Assembly: GCA_049700435.1 (NCBI GenBank)
Contig: JBNAVK010000026.1
Span: 1-20,195, forward strand
Length of the DNA stretch: 20,195 nucleotides
Reading direction: 5' to 3'
Source of the DNA: JAVZLH01 sp049700435
Lineage (GTDB): Archaea; Thermoproteota; Bathyarchaeia; Bathyarchaeales; Bathycorpusculaceae
The position numbers and the translations under genes are program-made. The notes beneath the pieces were generated by a model. It was given only the letters and a program-made list of their open reading frames with translations. It searched no databases and was not told the origin of the DNA. Of this stretch, positions 6,482 to 14,666 are shown one piece after another (the first letter of the stretch is position 1; each line of letters begins with the position of its first letter).

Positions 6482-7102
6482 ATGATGAGCACAAAACAAA
6501 TCGCGTTTGCAGCTATTATGAGTGCTTTAGGTTTACTTCTCTCTGCAATATCGATTAATGTTGCACCAATTTTTAGCGCAGTCGGACAAGGCGGCGCTGC
6601 TTTAGATTTTTCACACGTCGCAACTTTCATTGCAGCAATGTATGGCGGACCATTTTTGGGGGCAATTGTGGGATTTCTAGGCGGTATTTATGCCGGTTAT
6701 TATTTTGGCTATGTAATGGGTTCACTTGGATTGCTCTCGCTTATTGGATTGCCCCTGGGAAAAGCATTGACTGGTTTAGTAAATGGTTTTCTTTACAGAA
6801 AATTGCGAATAGGTGAGAGGTCTCGATCTTCCACACTAACCATTCCCATAGTGCTCGTGTCATACATTCCAGAATGCGTTTACACAGTAATCTATTTCTA
6901 TTACTTGGTGCAATACTTCTACGGTTTTTCAATGGCATTCATGGTACCCATAGTCATTTCAAAAGCATGGGTTGAGATAACCGTAATGAGCTTTCTAATG
7001 GGCGCTCTTGCTGGAAACAAAGGTTTTAACAACTTTGTAAGTAGCGTTTTTACAAAAACTTACGCCATCCCAAAACTTCAAGCAAGTGATAAAACGGACT
7101 AG
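6482..7102 (+). CDS. ECF transporter S component, substrate unknown
   Basis: This 206-residue hydrophobic protein has about six membrane segments. The N-terminal STKQIAFAAIMSALGLLLSA and the LDFSHVATFIAAMYGGPFLGAIVGFLGG segment are typical of vitamin-binding S components (FolT/ThiT/HmpT-like). The C-terminus is a short basic cytoplasmic tail. No ECF ATPase or T subunit is encoded in the window, so it should use a shared module. The substrate cannot be read from sequence; location opposite mch hints at a cofactor precursor, but this is weak. A GGTGGG Shine-Dalgarno precedes two consecutive ATG codons (6482, 6485), either of which could be the start. Its stop overlaps the mch stop in a CTAG palindrome. 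Confidence 0.82.
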   Translation: MMSTKQIAFAAIMSALGLLLSAISINVAPIFSAVGQGGAALDFSHVATFIAAMYGGPFLGAIVGFLGGIYAGYYFGYVMGSLGLLSLIGLPLGKALTGLVNGFLYRKLRIGERSRSSTLTIPIVLVSYIPECVYTVIYFYYLVQYFYGFSMAFMVPIVISKAWVEITVMSFLMGALAGNKGFNNFVSSVFTKTYAIPKLQASDKTD

Positions 7103-8061
7103 AACCCTAAAGATTTCAGTAATATTTCGCTGTTAATATCCCCAGCCTTAAACACTCCACCACTCCGCACACTGTTGATGATGACCACGGCTGGCGCAAA
7201 GAGGTTTGGGTCTATTTTGTAGAAGTTATATTCCGCTCTTTTGAAAATTTCTATGAAGGGTAGTCCGTAATCCTTTGAGGCTTTTGACGGAGCGTGCTCC
7301 AAAATCCTCTTCAACTCCTCCTCATTTTCGTGTTCAACCACATAGTAAGTTATTCCGCCGTAGAGAATCGCATCGTTTGTCCTAGCCATGGCTTGGGCAA
7401 ATTTCGGATGCACTGGCGATATTGGAGCGCTTCCCCAAGCGTAAAGAATGGTGTTCGGGTCTAAACCAACTTTGCTAAGTTTGTGGATTCCCGTTTCAAC
7501 GATTCTGCCTGAAACTTGTGTCGAGCCTGCAACGCTGGCTGTCGGAGTTAAAATTATGGCTAGATTCTCTTTCTTGACTTTGCAGTCTTTTGCCAAGCGT
7601 TCTACAAGCGTTTCTGGCGGATGCTTATCAGTTTCCAGAACTACAACAGCCTTTTCAAAATCGTCTCTATAGCCTATTTGCTCGTAGATTTCCTTTGGTT
7701 TCAAAGCCAAGGCTCTTGCTGGTCCAGAACCTATCGCAAAGTAATCTTCTTCTTTTATTTGCCAGCCTGCAAACTGCGAGCCTAAAGTGGATATTGTTGG
7801 GTGGTCTGTGTAAACGAATATTGCTGGTAATTCGAGTTCGCCGTATTTTCGGTTGGTTATTCTTGCTTTTCCACATCCGCCCATGCAGATTTCAGTGATG
7901 ATTTTTCCAGCTTCAAATCCGCCTTTCACGTTTATTCCAGCGTCAACAATTGTTGCGCCAGAACTGGTTTTTTCAACCTTCACTCCATAATAATCCGCTT
8001 TTTCACATAGTTTTTCCAAGAGTTTCCATGCGAGGCGGTTCACGCTTAAACCGTTTTTCAA
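7099..8061 (-). CDS. mch: Methenyltetrahydromethanopterin cyclohydrolase
   Basis: Mch interconverts 5-formyl- and 5,10-methenyl-tetrahydromethanopterin, after formyl transfer from formylmethanofuran, in the archaeal C1 (Wood-Ljungdahl methyl branch) pathway. The 320 residues are the normal family length. Diagnostic segments are ICMGGCGKARIT (58-69), YTDHPTISTLGSQFAGW (84-100), AIGSGPARAL (109-118) and SVAGSTQVSGRIVETGIHKL (176-195). Arg186 and Glu189 in the last segment have the spacing of the catalytic pair described for the Archaeoglobus enzyme. The start is TTG at 8061, supported by AAAGGAGAAGG eight bases upstream. It is the last gene of the fwdDBAC-mch run, 24 bases after fwdC. Confidence 0.97.
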   Translation of the reverse strand: MKNGLSVNRLAWKLLEKLCEKADYYGVKVEKTSSGATIVDAGINVKGGFEAGKIITEICMGGCGKARITNRKYGELELPAIFVYTDHPTISTLGSQFAGWQIKEEDYFAIGSGPARALALKPKEIYEQIGYRDDFEKAVVVLETDKHPPETLVERLAKDCKVKKENLAIILTPTASVAGSTQVSGRIVETGIHKLSKVGLDPNTILYAWGSAPISPVHPKFAQAMARTNDAILYGGITYYVVEHENEEELKRILEHAPSKASKDYGLPFIEIFKRAEYNFYKIDPNLFAPAVVIINSVRSGGVFKAGDINSEILLKSLGF

Positions 8062-8085
8062 AGTGGAAGCCTTCTCCTTTTGCAG

Positions 8086-8916
8086 TTATTTGAGGAATCT
8101 TTCATAATGGCTTAGGTGGGGGTTTTTCTCTTTTGAAACGTAAAGTTTGCCTCGTCCGTTTTCTGTAAGGTCTCCTAGGAAAAGGTAGAAGGGGGTTTCA
8201 ACAACTTCGCCTTCTTCAACCTTAACCCTCTTTTTTAGGCTGTCTATTGTGAAGGTTGGCATAACAGACTCTATGAAACCGCCGACAATTACTGTGCCAT
8301 CTTTCATGCATGCGCCAGCCCTATCTCCGCAGTTTCCTTGAACGTAAATTGTTCCCTTATGCATACGAAAGCCAACAAATTGACCAGCGTTTCCGTAAAT
8401 TTTTATTATGCCCTTCCTCATGTGGTTGCCCACGTCGTTTCCGACGTTGCCGTGAACAATTATTTTTCCTCCATGAATTCCTTCTGTGCTTCCGCGGTAT
8501 GGCGCACCGAGATAGCTCCCTGCATTTCCGTGGATTTCTATTGTGCCGCCTTTCATCATGGAGCCGGCCCACCCGCCGACGTTGCCGTGCACTGTTATTT
8601 TTCCGCCTTTCATTTCTTCGCCTAGGTGCATGCCAACATTTCCATAAATTGTTATTTCTCCACTTTTCATGCTGGCGCCTATTTTTTTAACTTTGCTTAA
8701 ATCTCCCTTTATCGTTATGGCTTCGCTTTCGGACGGGTTCGCTTTTTGTGTTTCCTCAATTTTGAAAAGTTCGCCGATGGTTTTCTGTTTGTTTCCTTCC
8801 CAAACCTTTAGCTCAGCTATTTCTTCAGGTTTCTTTTCAGCGAAAACGTTTGGGTTTATGCACTCGGCGATTACTGGAAATTTAAATTGCCGTTTTGGGT
8901 ATAGACTTATCATCAC
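8086..8916 (-). CDS. fwdC: Formylmethanofuran dehydrogenase subunit C
   Basis: This 276-residue protein has a central right-handed beta-helix built from repeats of the GxxGxxxGxxMxxGxIxIxG type (for example NVGMHLGEEMKGGKITVHG and NVGGWAGSMMKGGTIEIHG), the domain shared with the glutamate synthase C-terminus. In the Fwd complex, FwdC contacts FwdA and FwdB and helps build the core that reduces CO2 to formate and attaches it to methanofuran. The GTG at 8916 has GAAGG seven bases upstream; the next codon, ATG (8913), overlaps the fwdA stop as TGATG. Either start implies translational coupling to fwdA. Residues after about 220 form the usual C-terminal tail. Confidence 0.95.
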   Translation of the reverse strand: MMISLYPKRQFKFPVIAECINPNVFAEKKPEEIAELKVWEGNKQKTIGELFKIEETQKANPSESEAITIKGDLSKVKKIGASMKSGEITIYGNVGMHLGEEMKGGKITVHGNVGGWAGSMMKGGTIEIHGNAGSYLGAPYRGSTEGIHGGKIIVHGNVGNDVGNHMRKGIIKIYGNAGQFVGFRMHKGTIYVQGNCGDRAGACMKDGTVIVGGFIESVMPTFTIDSLKKRVKVEEGEVVETPFYLFLGDLTENGRGKLYVSKEKNPHLSHYERFLK

Positions 8917-10604
8917 ACATCAGCCTTCACAGTTATTGGACGTGAAACTTCAAGGTAATGCTCCGTAACCGGATAATTTTCATATTCAACAGTCCAATAC
9001 TCCTTAAATCTTCTCTTCATTTCTTCACTTATCTCGGCTTGCTCAGATGTTTTCACATCCAGCCAAAGGGTTGCGCCTTTTGCGTTTTTTATTACCTCGC
9101 CGTCTTTGACAACAACCTCTCCACTTTTAATCGTGTAGGCGGCTCGTTTAAACGCCCTTCTCAAAGTCTTATACTTCTTTGACTGGTCTGTTGTCTCAGG
9201 GTTAAAGTTGTAAATGGCTATGTCAGCGTCCGCGCCCACGCCTAGATGCCCCTTAGTTTTAAGTCCTAAGGCTTTTGCTTGTCCAGCCCTCGTCATTATG
9301 GCAATTTCGTAAAAGCTCAGTTCACGGTCTATCGACTGAAGTAGGCTTCTGCTTCTAGCGCGCGGATGAATCTTTTTCAGAGTTTTTTCCCGAGCTTTTC
9401 TGCACATCAGCCAAGCGACAATTTTTGGGTAGGCAGTAAATGGCCCAGCGTTCGGGTGGTCTGTTGTTAAGAAAATTTTCCACGGGTCTTTAATCAATAG
9501 GGCTAGTTCCAAGCCTATTGACCATTGGACAGCGTGGACATAGCTTTTTCTGCGGTAATGGAAGGGCACTATCCCGCTGCTTGTCTCAGTTTCCACGTCG
9601 TGGTTAGTCCACTTGTTTCCGCTAAGCTGGTAAAGGTTGAACTGGAAGGGTCCGTCCGCAGTCATGGTCGTCGTATCCGTGAATATTACTTGACCCATAT
9701 CCATAGTTAAGTGAGAATGCGCATTCACATAATTGGCTATGTCTTCAGCTCCAGACTCCAATGTTCTCCAGTCGTCGCCTTTAAAGGCGGAGAACTGGCA
9801 GTGCGTTATGTGAATCGCTGGTTTGCCTTCCTCCGCCAAATCCTCAACGCACTTCAAGGTTTCCAAGGTTGTCGCGTAGTTTCCAGGCTTTCCAAGATTG
9901 TTTGTGTGAACATGAATTGTGTGCGGCAGGTTCAGAAGCTTATTAACTTTACATAATCCGCGAATTATCTCGCGGGGAGTTATGCAGAAATACGGAACTT
10001 GGTCGTCTAGGCTTGTAACGTTTCGACCGAAACCCCATGCTTCCAGCCCCCCGGGGTTAACGAGTTTTATGGCGTATCCTTTAGTTGAGGTTATCATCCA
10101 AGCTACGTGCCTAGCGCATTCCTCAATTTTTCCTTCCCTTAAATATTCTAGGACAAACCACCAGTCGCCTATAAGTGGGTAAGTTGCCTTATCAATTATT
10201 GGAGTGTCGTTGAACTCCTCATGAGTGTGTTTAGCCTCTAGAGGAGGCATTGCTGGGTCCATAACTGTTGTGTAGCCCATCCTCGCGTAGCGGTAACCAG
10301 TTGTGAATGTGGATGGTATGGAATAGCCTACTCCAGAACGTGTTATGGGTGTTTTTGGCTCATAATCCCTAAAGTGGTCTTCTGGTCTCAGAAGCCTTCC
10401 ACTGTTCACCTTTCCGCCAGCAATGTGGGAGTGGATGTCAACTCCGCCGGGCATGACAACCATTCCAGAAGCATCTATCTTCTTCGCTCTGCGCTCATTG
10501 ACTTTCTTAACAATCTTCCCATCTTTTACAGCGATGTCCATCTTTTCGCCATCAATGCCGTTAATCGGGTCGTAAACTAAGCCGTTCCTTATTAGAAGCT
10601 CCAT
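8913..10604 (-). CDS. fwdA: Formylmethanofuran dehydrogenase subunit A (amidohydrolase)
   Basis: FwdA condenses formate, tunnelled from FwdB, with methanofuran at a binuclear zinc site. The 563 residues are the usual length. Amidohydrolase metal-site residues are all visible: His58 and His60 in GVDIHSH, the probable carboxylated Lys180 in GYAIKLVNPGG, His231 and His233 in HTIHVHTNN, His265/His268 in AIHITHCQF, and Asp382 in LTTDHPNAG. FwdB stops at 10605 and fwdA starts with ATG at 10604 (TAAATG), preceded by the strong Shine-Dalgarno GGAGGGAGAT inside the end of fwdB. It overlaps the fwdC start at its 3' end. Confidence 0.97.
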   Translation of the reverse strand: MELLIRNGLVYDPINGIDGEKMDIAVKDGKIVKKVNERRAKKIDASGMVVMPGGVDIHSHIAGGKVNSGRLLRPEDHFRDYEPKTPITRSGVGYSIPSTFTTGYRYARMGYTTVMDPAMPPLEAKHTHEEFNDTPIIDKATYPLIGDWWFVLEYLREGKIEECARHVAWMITSTKGYAIKLVNPGGLEAWGFGRNVTSLDDQVPYFCITPREIIRGLCKVNKLLNLPHTIHVHTNNLGKPGNYATTLETLKCVEDLAEEGKPAIHITHCQFSAFKGDDWRTLESGAEDIANYVNAHSHLTMDMGQVIFTDTTTMTADGPFQFNLYQLSGNKWTNHDVETETSSGIVPFHYRRKSYVHAVQWSIGLELALLIKDPWKIFLTTDHPNAGPFTAYPKIVAWLMCRKAREKTLKKIHPRARSRSLLQSIDRELSFYEIAIMTRAGQAKALGLKTKGHLGVGADADIAIYNFNPETTDQSKKYKTLRRAFKRAAYTIKSGEVVVKDGEVIKNAKGATLWLDVKTSEQAEISEEMKRRFKEYWTVEYENYPVTEHYLEVSRPITVKADV

Positions 10605-12065
10605 TTAATCTCCCTCCGCTTTTTCCAAGCGCTTTTTCTTTATCTTTCGGACTTCAGCGAGGATTCGCCTCAAGATTTCTTCGTCTGGAAGTATTCCGCG
10701 GGGTGGATCAACAACCTTCTTTAGTGGAATAGGCACGTGGTCCATGCGGTAGGCTGTTCCGCTAGCTTCAATTCCAACAAAGGCTGAGGGAATAACTACG
10801 TCTGCCATTTGAGCCGTAGCATCCATGTGAGGACCTATAAATATCAACGGATTTTCAACAAGATGTTTAACAGCCTCCTTTGGAAAGTTCGCCACAGGGT
10901 CTGAAGCCACAATTAGAGCGGCGTCTGACTCCTTACGTAAAAGCACATCCACAACGGACGTTTCTCCGGGGTTGTATCGTGGATAGCCAAGGGAGAAGTC
11001 AACAGCGTAGGGGTATCCCGTCTGCCAAGTGGAGACGGTGTTTGCGCCCGTAACATTGAAGTGCCCTCTCATGGGCATTATGATGAATTTCGTATACATG
11101 TTCAAGTCGCGGACTAGGGAAAGCGCAGCGTCTATGTTCTTAAGTTTGCCACCACTCATTGTTAAGCCGACGCCGAAAAACAAGGCTCCGAAGTCGCAGT
11201 TGACCATGGCATCTGCAACTTCCTCAAGATACTCCACAGGGACGCCGGCAACCTTGTCCACATCAAGTTCTTGATCGCGAATCAAAGCCCTAAAAGCTTG
11301 GAGAAGCTCATAATCCTTGTTCGGTTCAACTTGGATAAAGTAATCAGCCATTTCCGCTGACTTCGTTTTTCTAACGTCAATAACTATGAGTTTACGCCCT
11401 TCACGCGGGATTGTTGGACAAACTTTTCCTGTGGAAGTTGAAACTGGGGGCTTTTTCTTTAGTAATAATCTTCTGATGGCACTTTGAATTTTCTTTTTAC
11501 CTATTAAGGCACGTATTTTGGCTATGTAGCCTCTCCATTCACTCTCCTCAAATCTTCCCTCAGAGAAGACAGTGTACCTTTCAATGTGTCTTGGATGGGC
11601 GCTCCAAGGGTTGCTTCCCCAATAAATAACGAGATCTGCCCTATGCCTAATCTGTCCAAGAGTACATGAGGGAACGCCCACTTCTTGAATGCTTAAAATT
11701 GATGGACCATGGCAAACCACAGCCGTATTATCAATTACTCCGCCAACTTCTTCCGCCAATTCAAGACCGACGCGGGTAGCCTCGCAGCTTGTTGAACTCC
11801 ACCCGTATAAAACTGGATAGTTGGCTTGGGCTAAGATTTCGGCAGCTTTCCCTATGGCTTCTTTAAGCGTAACCTTCACGAGTTCTCCGTTCTTTCTTAT
11901 CATAGGCTTTAGTATTCTGTGCTCTCCACAGTAGCCCAAGAATTTCGATTCACACATGGCGCAGCCGTTCTTAACCTTCACTATTTTCTTTTTGTCAATT
12001 GTCAGTTCTATGTCGTCGCATAGGCTTCCACAAACTGGACATGTTACAGCCTTAACTACCTGCAT
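10605..12065 (-). CDS. fwdB: Formylmethanofuran dehydrogenase subunit B (Mo/W catalytic subunit) with a basic insertion
   Basis: FwdB reduces CO2 to formate at a bis-pyranopterin Mo or W site. From the ATG at 12065 the protein has 486 residues. The [4Fe-4S] ligands are CPVCGSLC (Cys9, 12, 16) and Cys46, and VVCHGPS puts Cys118 at the numbering reported for the metal-ligand Cys in the Methanothermobacter enzyme. It is thus the Cys, not selenocysteine, form. That match, and AAGGAAG just upstream, favour this start over a TTG at 12104. Between HPRHIERYTVFSEGRF and REGRKLIVIDVRKT lie about 45 extra residues (roughly 176-220) rich in Lys and Arg that I do not expect from methanogen homologues. It overlaps the end of fwdD by 14 bases. 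Confidence 0.95.
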   Translation of the reverse strand: MQVVKAVTCPVCGSLCDDIELTIDKKKIVKVKNGCAMCESKFLGYCGEHRILKPMIRKNGELVKVTLKEAIGKAAEILAQANYPVLYGWSSTSCEATRVGLELAEEVGGVIDNTAVVCHGPSILSIQEVGVPSCTLGQIRHRADLVIYWGSNPWSAHPRHIERYTVFSEGRFEESEWRGYIAKIRALIGKKKIQSAIRRLLLKKKPPVSTSTGKVCPTIPREGRKLIVIDVRKTKSAEMADYFIQVEPNKDYELLQAFRALIRDQELDVDKVAGVPVEYLEEVADAMVNCDFGALFFGVGLTMSGGKLKNIDAALSLVRDLNMYTKFIIMPMRGHFNVTGANTVSTWQTGYPYAVDFSLGYPRYNPGETSVVDVLLRKESDAALIVASDPVANFPKEAVKHLVENPLIFIGPHMDATAQMADVVIPSAFVGIEASGTAYRMDHVPIPLKKVVDPPRGILPDEEILRRILAEVRKIKKKRLEKAEGD

Positions 12066-12474
12066 ATGCTTCCTTCCCAAACTGTGCTTTAAGAAGTTCT
12101 GCAAGGCTTAGGATCGGCTTGTCTTGGGCGGGCTCAACTTCTGCTGGAATTCCCTTAAAGGATGGCATGCCAATGCCGTGGGTTTCAGGGTTAACTACAA
12201 CATTTGCCCATGGACCATAAGGGATATAGATTATTCCCTGATGGGGGGCTCTGAGGGATTTTAGGGCTTTCACAACAACAGAGCCGTAATCTGTCGAGAC
12301 CAATACATTTGTTCCATCTTTGATTTTAAGCTTTTTTAGGTCTTCCGGGTCCATGTAGCAGACGGAAACGCTTTCCACATATTCCCTTGACAGTTTCCCC
12401 TTTTCTTTTCCAACGCCTTGCTCTATTGTCCGCCCAGTGACTAATGTGACTTTAAGTTTTAAGCGCTCTTCCAT
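12052..12474 (-). CDS. fwdD: Formylmethanofuran dehydrogenase subunit D (molybdopterin-dinucleotide-binding domain)
   Basis: FwdD supplies the C-terminal cofactor-binding domain found fused in formate dehydrogenase alpha subunits, here a separate 140-residue protein. Visible features are the N-terminal KVTLVTGRTIEQG, the double-psi-barrel segments DLKKLKIKDGTNVLVSTDYG and GIIYIPYGPWANVVV, and the THGIGMPSFKGIPAEVEP motif that contacts the pterin guanine dinucleotide. The ATG start at 12474 has GAGGT seven bases upstream. It is the first gene of the fwdDBAC-mch operon, with 162 bases of upstream non-coding sequence. In methanogens fwdD likewise usually precedes or neighbours fwdB. Confidence 0.95.
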   Translation of the reverse strand: MEERLKLKVTLVTGRTIEQGVGKEKGKLSREYVESVSVCYMDPEDLKKLKIKDGTNVLVSTDYGSVVVKALKSLRAPHQGIIYIPYGPWANVVVNPETHGIGMPSFKGIPAEVEPAQDKPILSLAELLKAQFGKEAYAGS

Positions 12475-12636
12475 TAGTTAAACCTCGAATCTTCCTAAAC
12501 TGATGCGCTGAACCGCGCATGGTCTTAACCGTATCTTGAAAACTTGTTACATTTTAATCTTACTAGTCGCTAAGCTCGCATCAACCAAGACACAACGCTT
12601 TTCCATTCACATCATCGTAAACATCTCAAATGCATG
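12475..12636 (-). promoter_or_regulatory. Leader/promoter region of the fwdDBAC-mch operon
   Basis: These 162 non-coding bases lie between the CitG-like gene and fwdD. Close to fwdD is a perfect 6-base hairpin, ATGCGC (12503-12508) and GCGCAT (12515-12520), with a six-base loop. Read on the minus strand, an AT-rich block (AAGATTAAAATGTAAC, near 12547-12562) upstream of the hairpin is a possible TATA element, which would place the hairpin in the 5' untranslated leader. The hairpin could be an operator or a leader structure. No known riboswitch consensus is recognised here. Confidence 0.4.
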
Positions 12637-13602
12637 TTAGGGCCGGAACCCGCTTAGTATGTTCAGCGCTAAAGCAGCTGCGATTATGTCTGCTGTAGTG
12701 CCAGGATTTAAGAGACTGTCAGATTTCCTTAGTACAGCGTCGAATTCGCGCAGCTTCTCCCTGCCAGTTTGAGTTGCGAGCCCGCCGAGTTTCGTGACTT
12801 CTTCAGCCATGAATGAGACTTCGCGGGCTTTTCCGAAACCGACTTTTCTTGCGATGAATGTGTCTGGGTGTTTTGCCAAAACTTTTAGGAAAGTGTGGAT
12901 TATAGCCATGTTTAAGTTTCCGTTTCTCTTAATTTCCTCCACCAAGTTCGGGTAGGCGAAATCAAAGGTTATTGGGTAGTTGCTTATCCACTCGGAGCAA
13001 ACAGTGTCGTAGCTTGCGGCTATTTGAAAAACTTGGTAGAGAGAAACCTTCTCTTTGAGTATTCTGTTTGTTGAATCTGGACTGTTAATGTCAAGGTCTG
13101 GAGCTTTCCCAAGCCCGCTTGGATTGGCAATTTTTATTGCATCATAAACTGCAACAGCATCTTCTGGAGTTGTCGCTTCTATAACAAGCTTCAAATTTTT
13201 TCTAAGCTCAGAAAGTTCAAAAACAAATCTCTCGTCAGTTCGAGTCATTCCGGCGGCAACAGCAAGTGGAACAAACAAGATGACTGTGCCAAGTAAAGTG
13301 TTGCCCCCGCTTTGCCAAGCGTTAATGTCTGCAACACAATCGCGAATAATGCCTCCCAAACCAACATCACTTAAGCTTATTTCTCCACGAGAAACGGCAA
13401 TTCCCCTTTCCGCAGCAAGCCTGAAATGCCGCGCGGCAGCAACAGCGGAAGCCAGAAAATGCGCGTGGTTAGTGCCTTCAAAGCCAACAACAAAGTTCAC
13501 GTTGCCAGGCTTGTCAGCGCCCACCTCCAAAAGAATGGCTAATTCCAAACAACGCGAAATATGCTCAGCCTTATCATGTTGGAAACTGCGCACTTTCAAC
13601 AC
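12637..13602 (-). CDS. CitG-family triphosphoribosyl-dephospho-CoA synthase-like protein
   Basis: This 321-residue protein matches the CitG/MdcB family: KPGNV (31-35), FEGTNHAHFL, GGNTLLG (99-105) and the C-terminal NPGTTADIIAAALAL. Bacterial CitG makes the prosthetic group precursor of citrate or malonate lyase from dephospho-CoA and ATP. No lyase genes are visible here, and archaeal members usually have no assigned reaction, so a role in making a related ribosyl-containing cofactor is possible. I recall CitG-like genes also occurring in bacterial tetrahydromethanopterin gene clusters, which would fit the position just upstream of fwd. The start is uncertain: GTG at 13602, the adjacent TTG, or GTG at 13593 are possible behind AAAAGGTG. 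Confidence 0.82.
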   Translation of the reverse strand: MLKVRSFQHDKAEHISRCLELAILLEVGADKPGNVNFVVGFEGTNHAHFLASAVAAARHFRLAAERGIAVSRGEISLSDVGLGGIIRDCVADINAWQSGGNTLLGTVILFVPLAVAAGMTRTDERFVFELSELRKNLKLVIEATTPEDAVAVYDAIKIANPSGLGKAPDLDINSPDSTNRILKEKVSLYQVFQIAASYDTVCSEWISNYPITFDFAYPNLVEEIKRNGNLNMAIIHTFLKVLAKHPDTFIARKVGFGKAREVSFMAEEVTKLGGLATQTGREKLREFDAVLRKSDSLLNPGTTADIIAAALALNILSGFRP

Positions 13603-13688
13603 CTTTTATTATTAGCTTTGACGGAAAACCTTATTAATGTTATGTAAAAAACTACACAGCAATTACCAAAAATACATAAGGTGAGCAT

Positions 13689-14642
13689 ATGGCAAGTTTA
13701 GAACTGTCTGCAAAAAACGTTGCACTATTAGCCATTTTTGCCTCACTTTCATTTATAATCTGCAAATTTATACCAGGAATACCAATAGTCGGCATTCCAG
13801 ATGCAAGCATAAAATTTGACGCTGCAATCGCCCCAATCTATGGAATGGTTATAGGCCCATATTTAGGCTTTTTAGCCGCTTTGATAGGAGGCCTTATCGC
13901 TGCTGGGAGCCCGTTTAGCGTTTTAACTTCCTTCTGCCCAGCAGTTTCGGCTATGGTGGCTGGTTTTCTAACTTCAGATAGAATTTCGAAAAACAGCAAA
14001 ATTCAAGGATGGCCAGTATCAGCACTAATACTCGCAGTCTTAACAGCTGGGTGGTACGCCACATGGGTTGGACAACAAGCTCTGCTTTACCCGGTTCTGC
14101 ATTTTGCTGGTTTATTCGCGATTTTGATTACAAGAAGTTGGGTTGCAGATTCGTTTAAGGATATTGGAGTAAAGAAGGAAAATTGGCAGTTTAAACCAGT
14201 CCACATACTTTCAGGAATAATTTTGTTAGTTCTTGGTTACATGTTCACAAAACAATACCTTAACGAAACTTTGCCTTTAAATTATCTCTCGCTTCCATTA
14301 TGCATAATAGCTGCAATCCTCATCCTTTACGGAATTTTTGGAGCGGGAAGGTTCTCTTTTATTTCTTCAGTCTTCTTAGCCAGTTACTGTGGGATAATAG
14401 CTGACCACATGCTTGGAAATTTAATATTCATTGAATCAATAGACATCTTTATTCCTCTAAGCGTTATCGAGGAATACTTTCTTAAACCATTAGGGTTGCC
14501 CGATATCCCCTCACTTTTCATGTATATGATTCCAGTTTCGGTTGTAGAAAGAATAATGATGACAATTGTTGCTACGATTGTTGGAGTAGGAGTCCTTATA
14601 GGACTTTATAGGGCTGGCTTACTTTCAAGAAACAATAAATAA
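13689..14642 (+). CDS. ECF S component-like membrane protein, substrate unknown
   Basis: This 317-residue integral membrane protein starts with an S-component-like half (LSAKNVALLAIFASLSFIICK and GMVIGPYLGFLAALIGGLIAAGSPF). Further hydrophobic segments give about eight to nine in total, longer than a standard S component of about 180-200 residues. A short basic C-terminus (YRAGLLSRNNK) should be cytoplasmic. It may be an ECF substrate-binding subunit with extra helices, or a related but independent transporter. ATG at 13689 follows AGGTGA by five bases. It is divergent from the CitG-like gene, with 86 AT-rich bases between them that must hold both promoters. The nucleotidyltransferase gene downstream follows after 24 bases and may be co-transcribed. 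Confidence 0.7.
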   Translation: MASLELSAKNVALLAIFASLSFIICKFIPGIPIVGIPDASIKFDAAIAPIYGMVIGPYLGFLAALIGGLIAAGSPFSVLTSFCPAVSAMVAGFLTSDRISKNSKIQGWPVSALILAVLTAGWYATWVGQQALLYPVLHFAGLFAILITRSWVADSFKDIGVKKENWQFKPVHILSGIILLVLGYMFTKQYLNETLPLNYLSLPLCIIAAILILYGIFGAGRFSFISSVFLASYCGIIADHMLGNLIFIESIDIFIPLSVIEEYFLKPLGLPDIPSLFMYMIPVSVVERIMMTIVATIVGVGVLIGLYRAGLLSRNNK

Positions 14643-14666
14643 CAATAATACAAACCATTTCAATCG

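Noticed and set aside
8310..8690. Plus-strand open frame of 126 codons across fwdC
   Set aside because: It is antisense to the repetitive beta-helix of fwdC, whose repeats create long shadow frames; no family features.
8086..8916. DNA tandem repeat or CRISPR-like periodicity
   Set aside because: The periodic pattern is the coding of the Gly-rich beta-helix repeats of FwdC; units vary in sequence and there are no spacers.
12066..12104. Upstream TTG start for fwdB
   Set aside because: Starting at ATG 12065 puts the catalytic Cys at residue 118 and the first cluster Cys at 9 as in known FwdB, and has a better Shine-Dalgarno; the upstream extension lies wholly inside fwdD.
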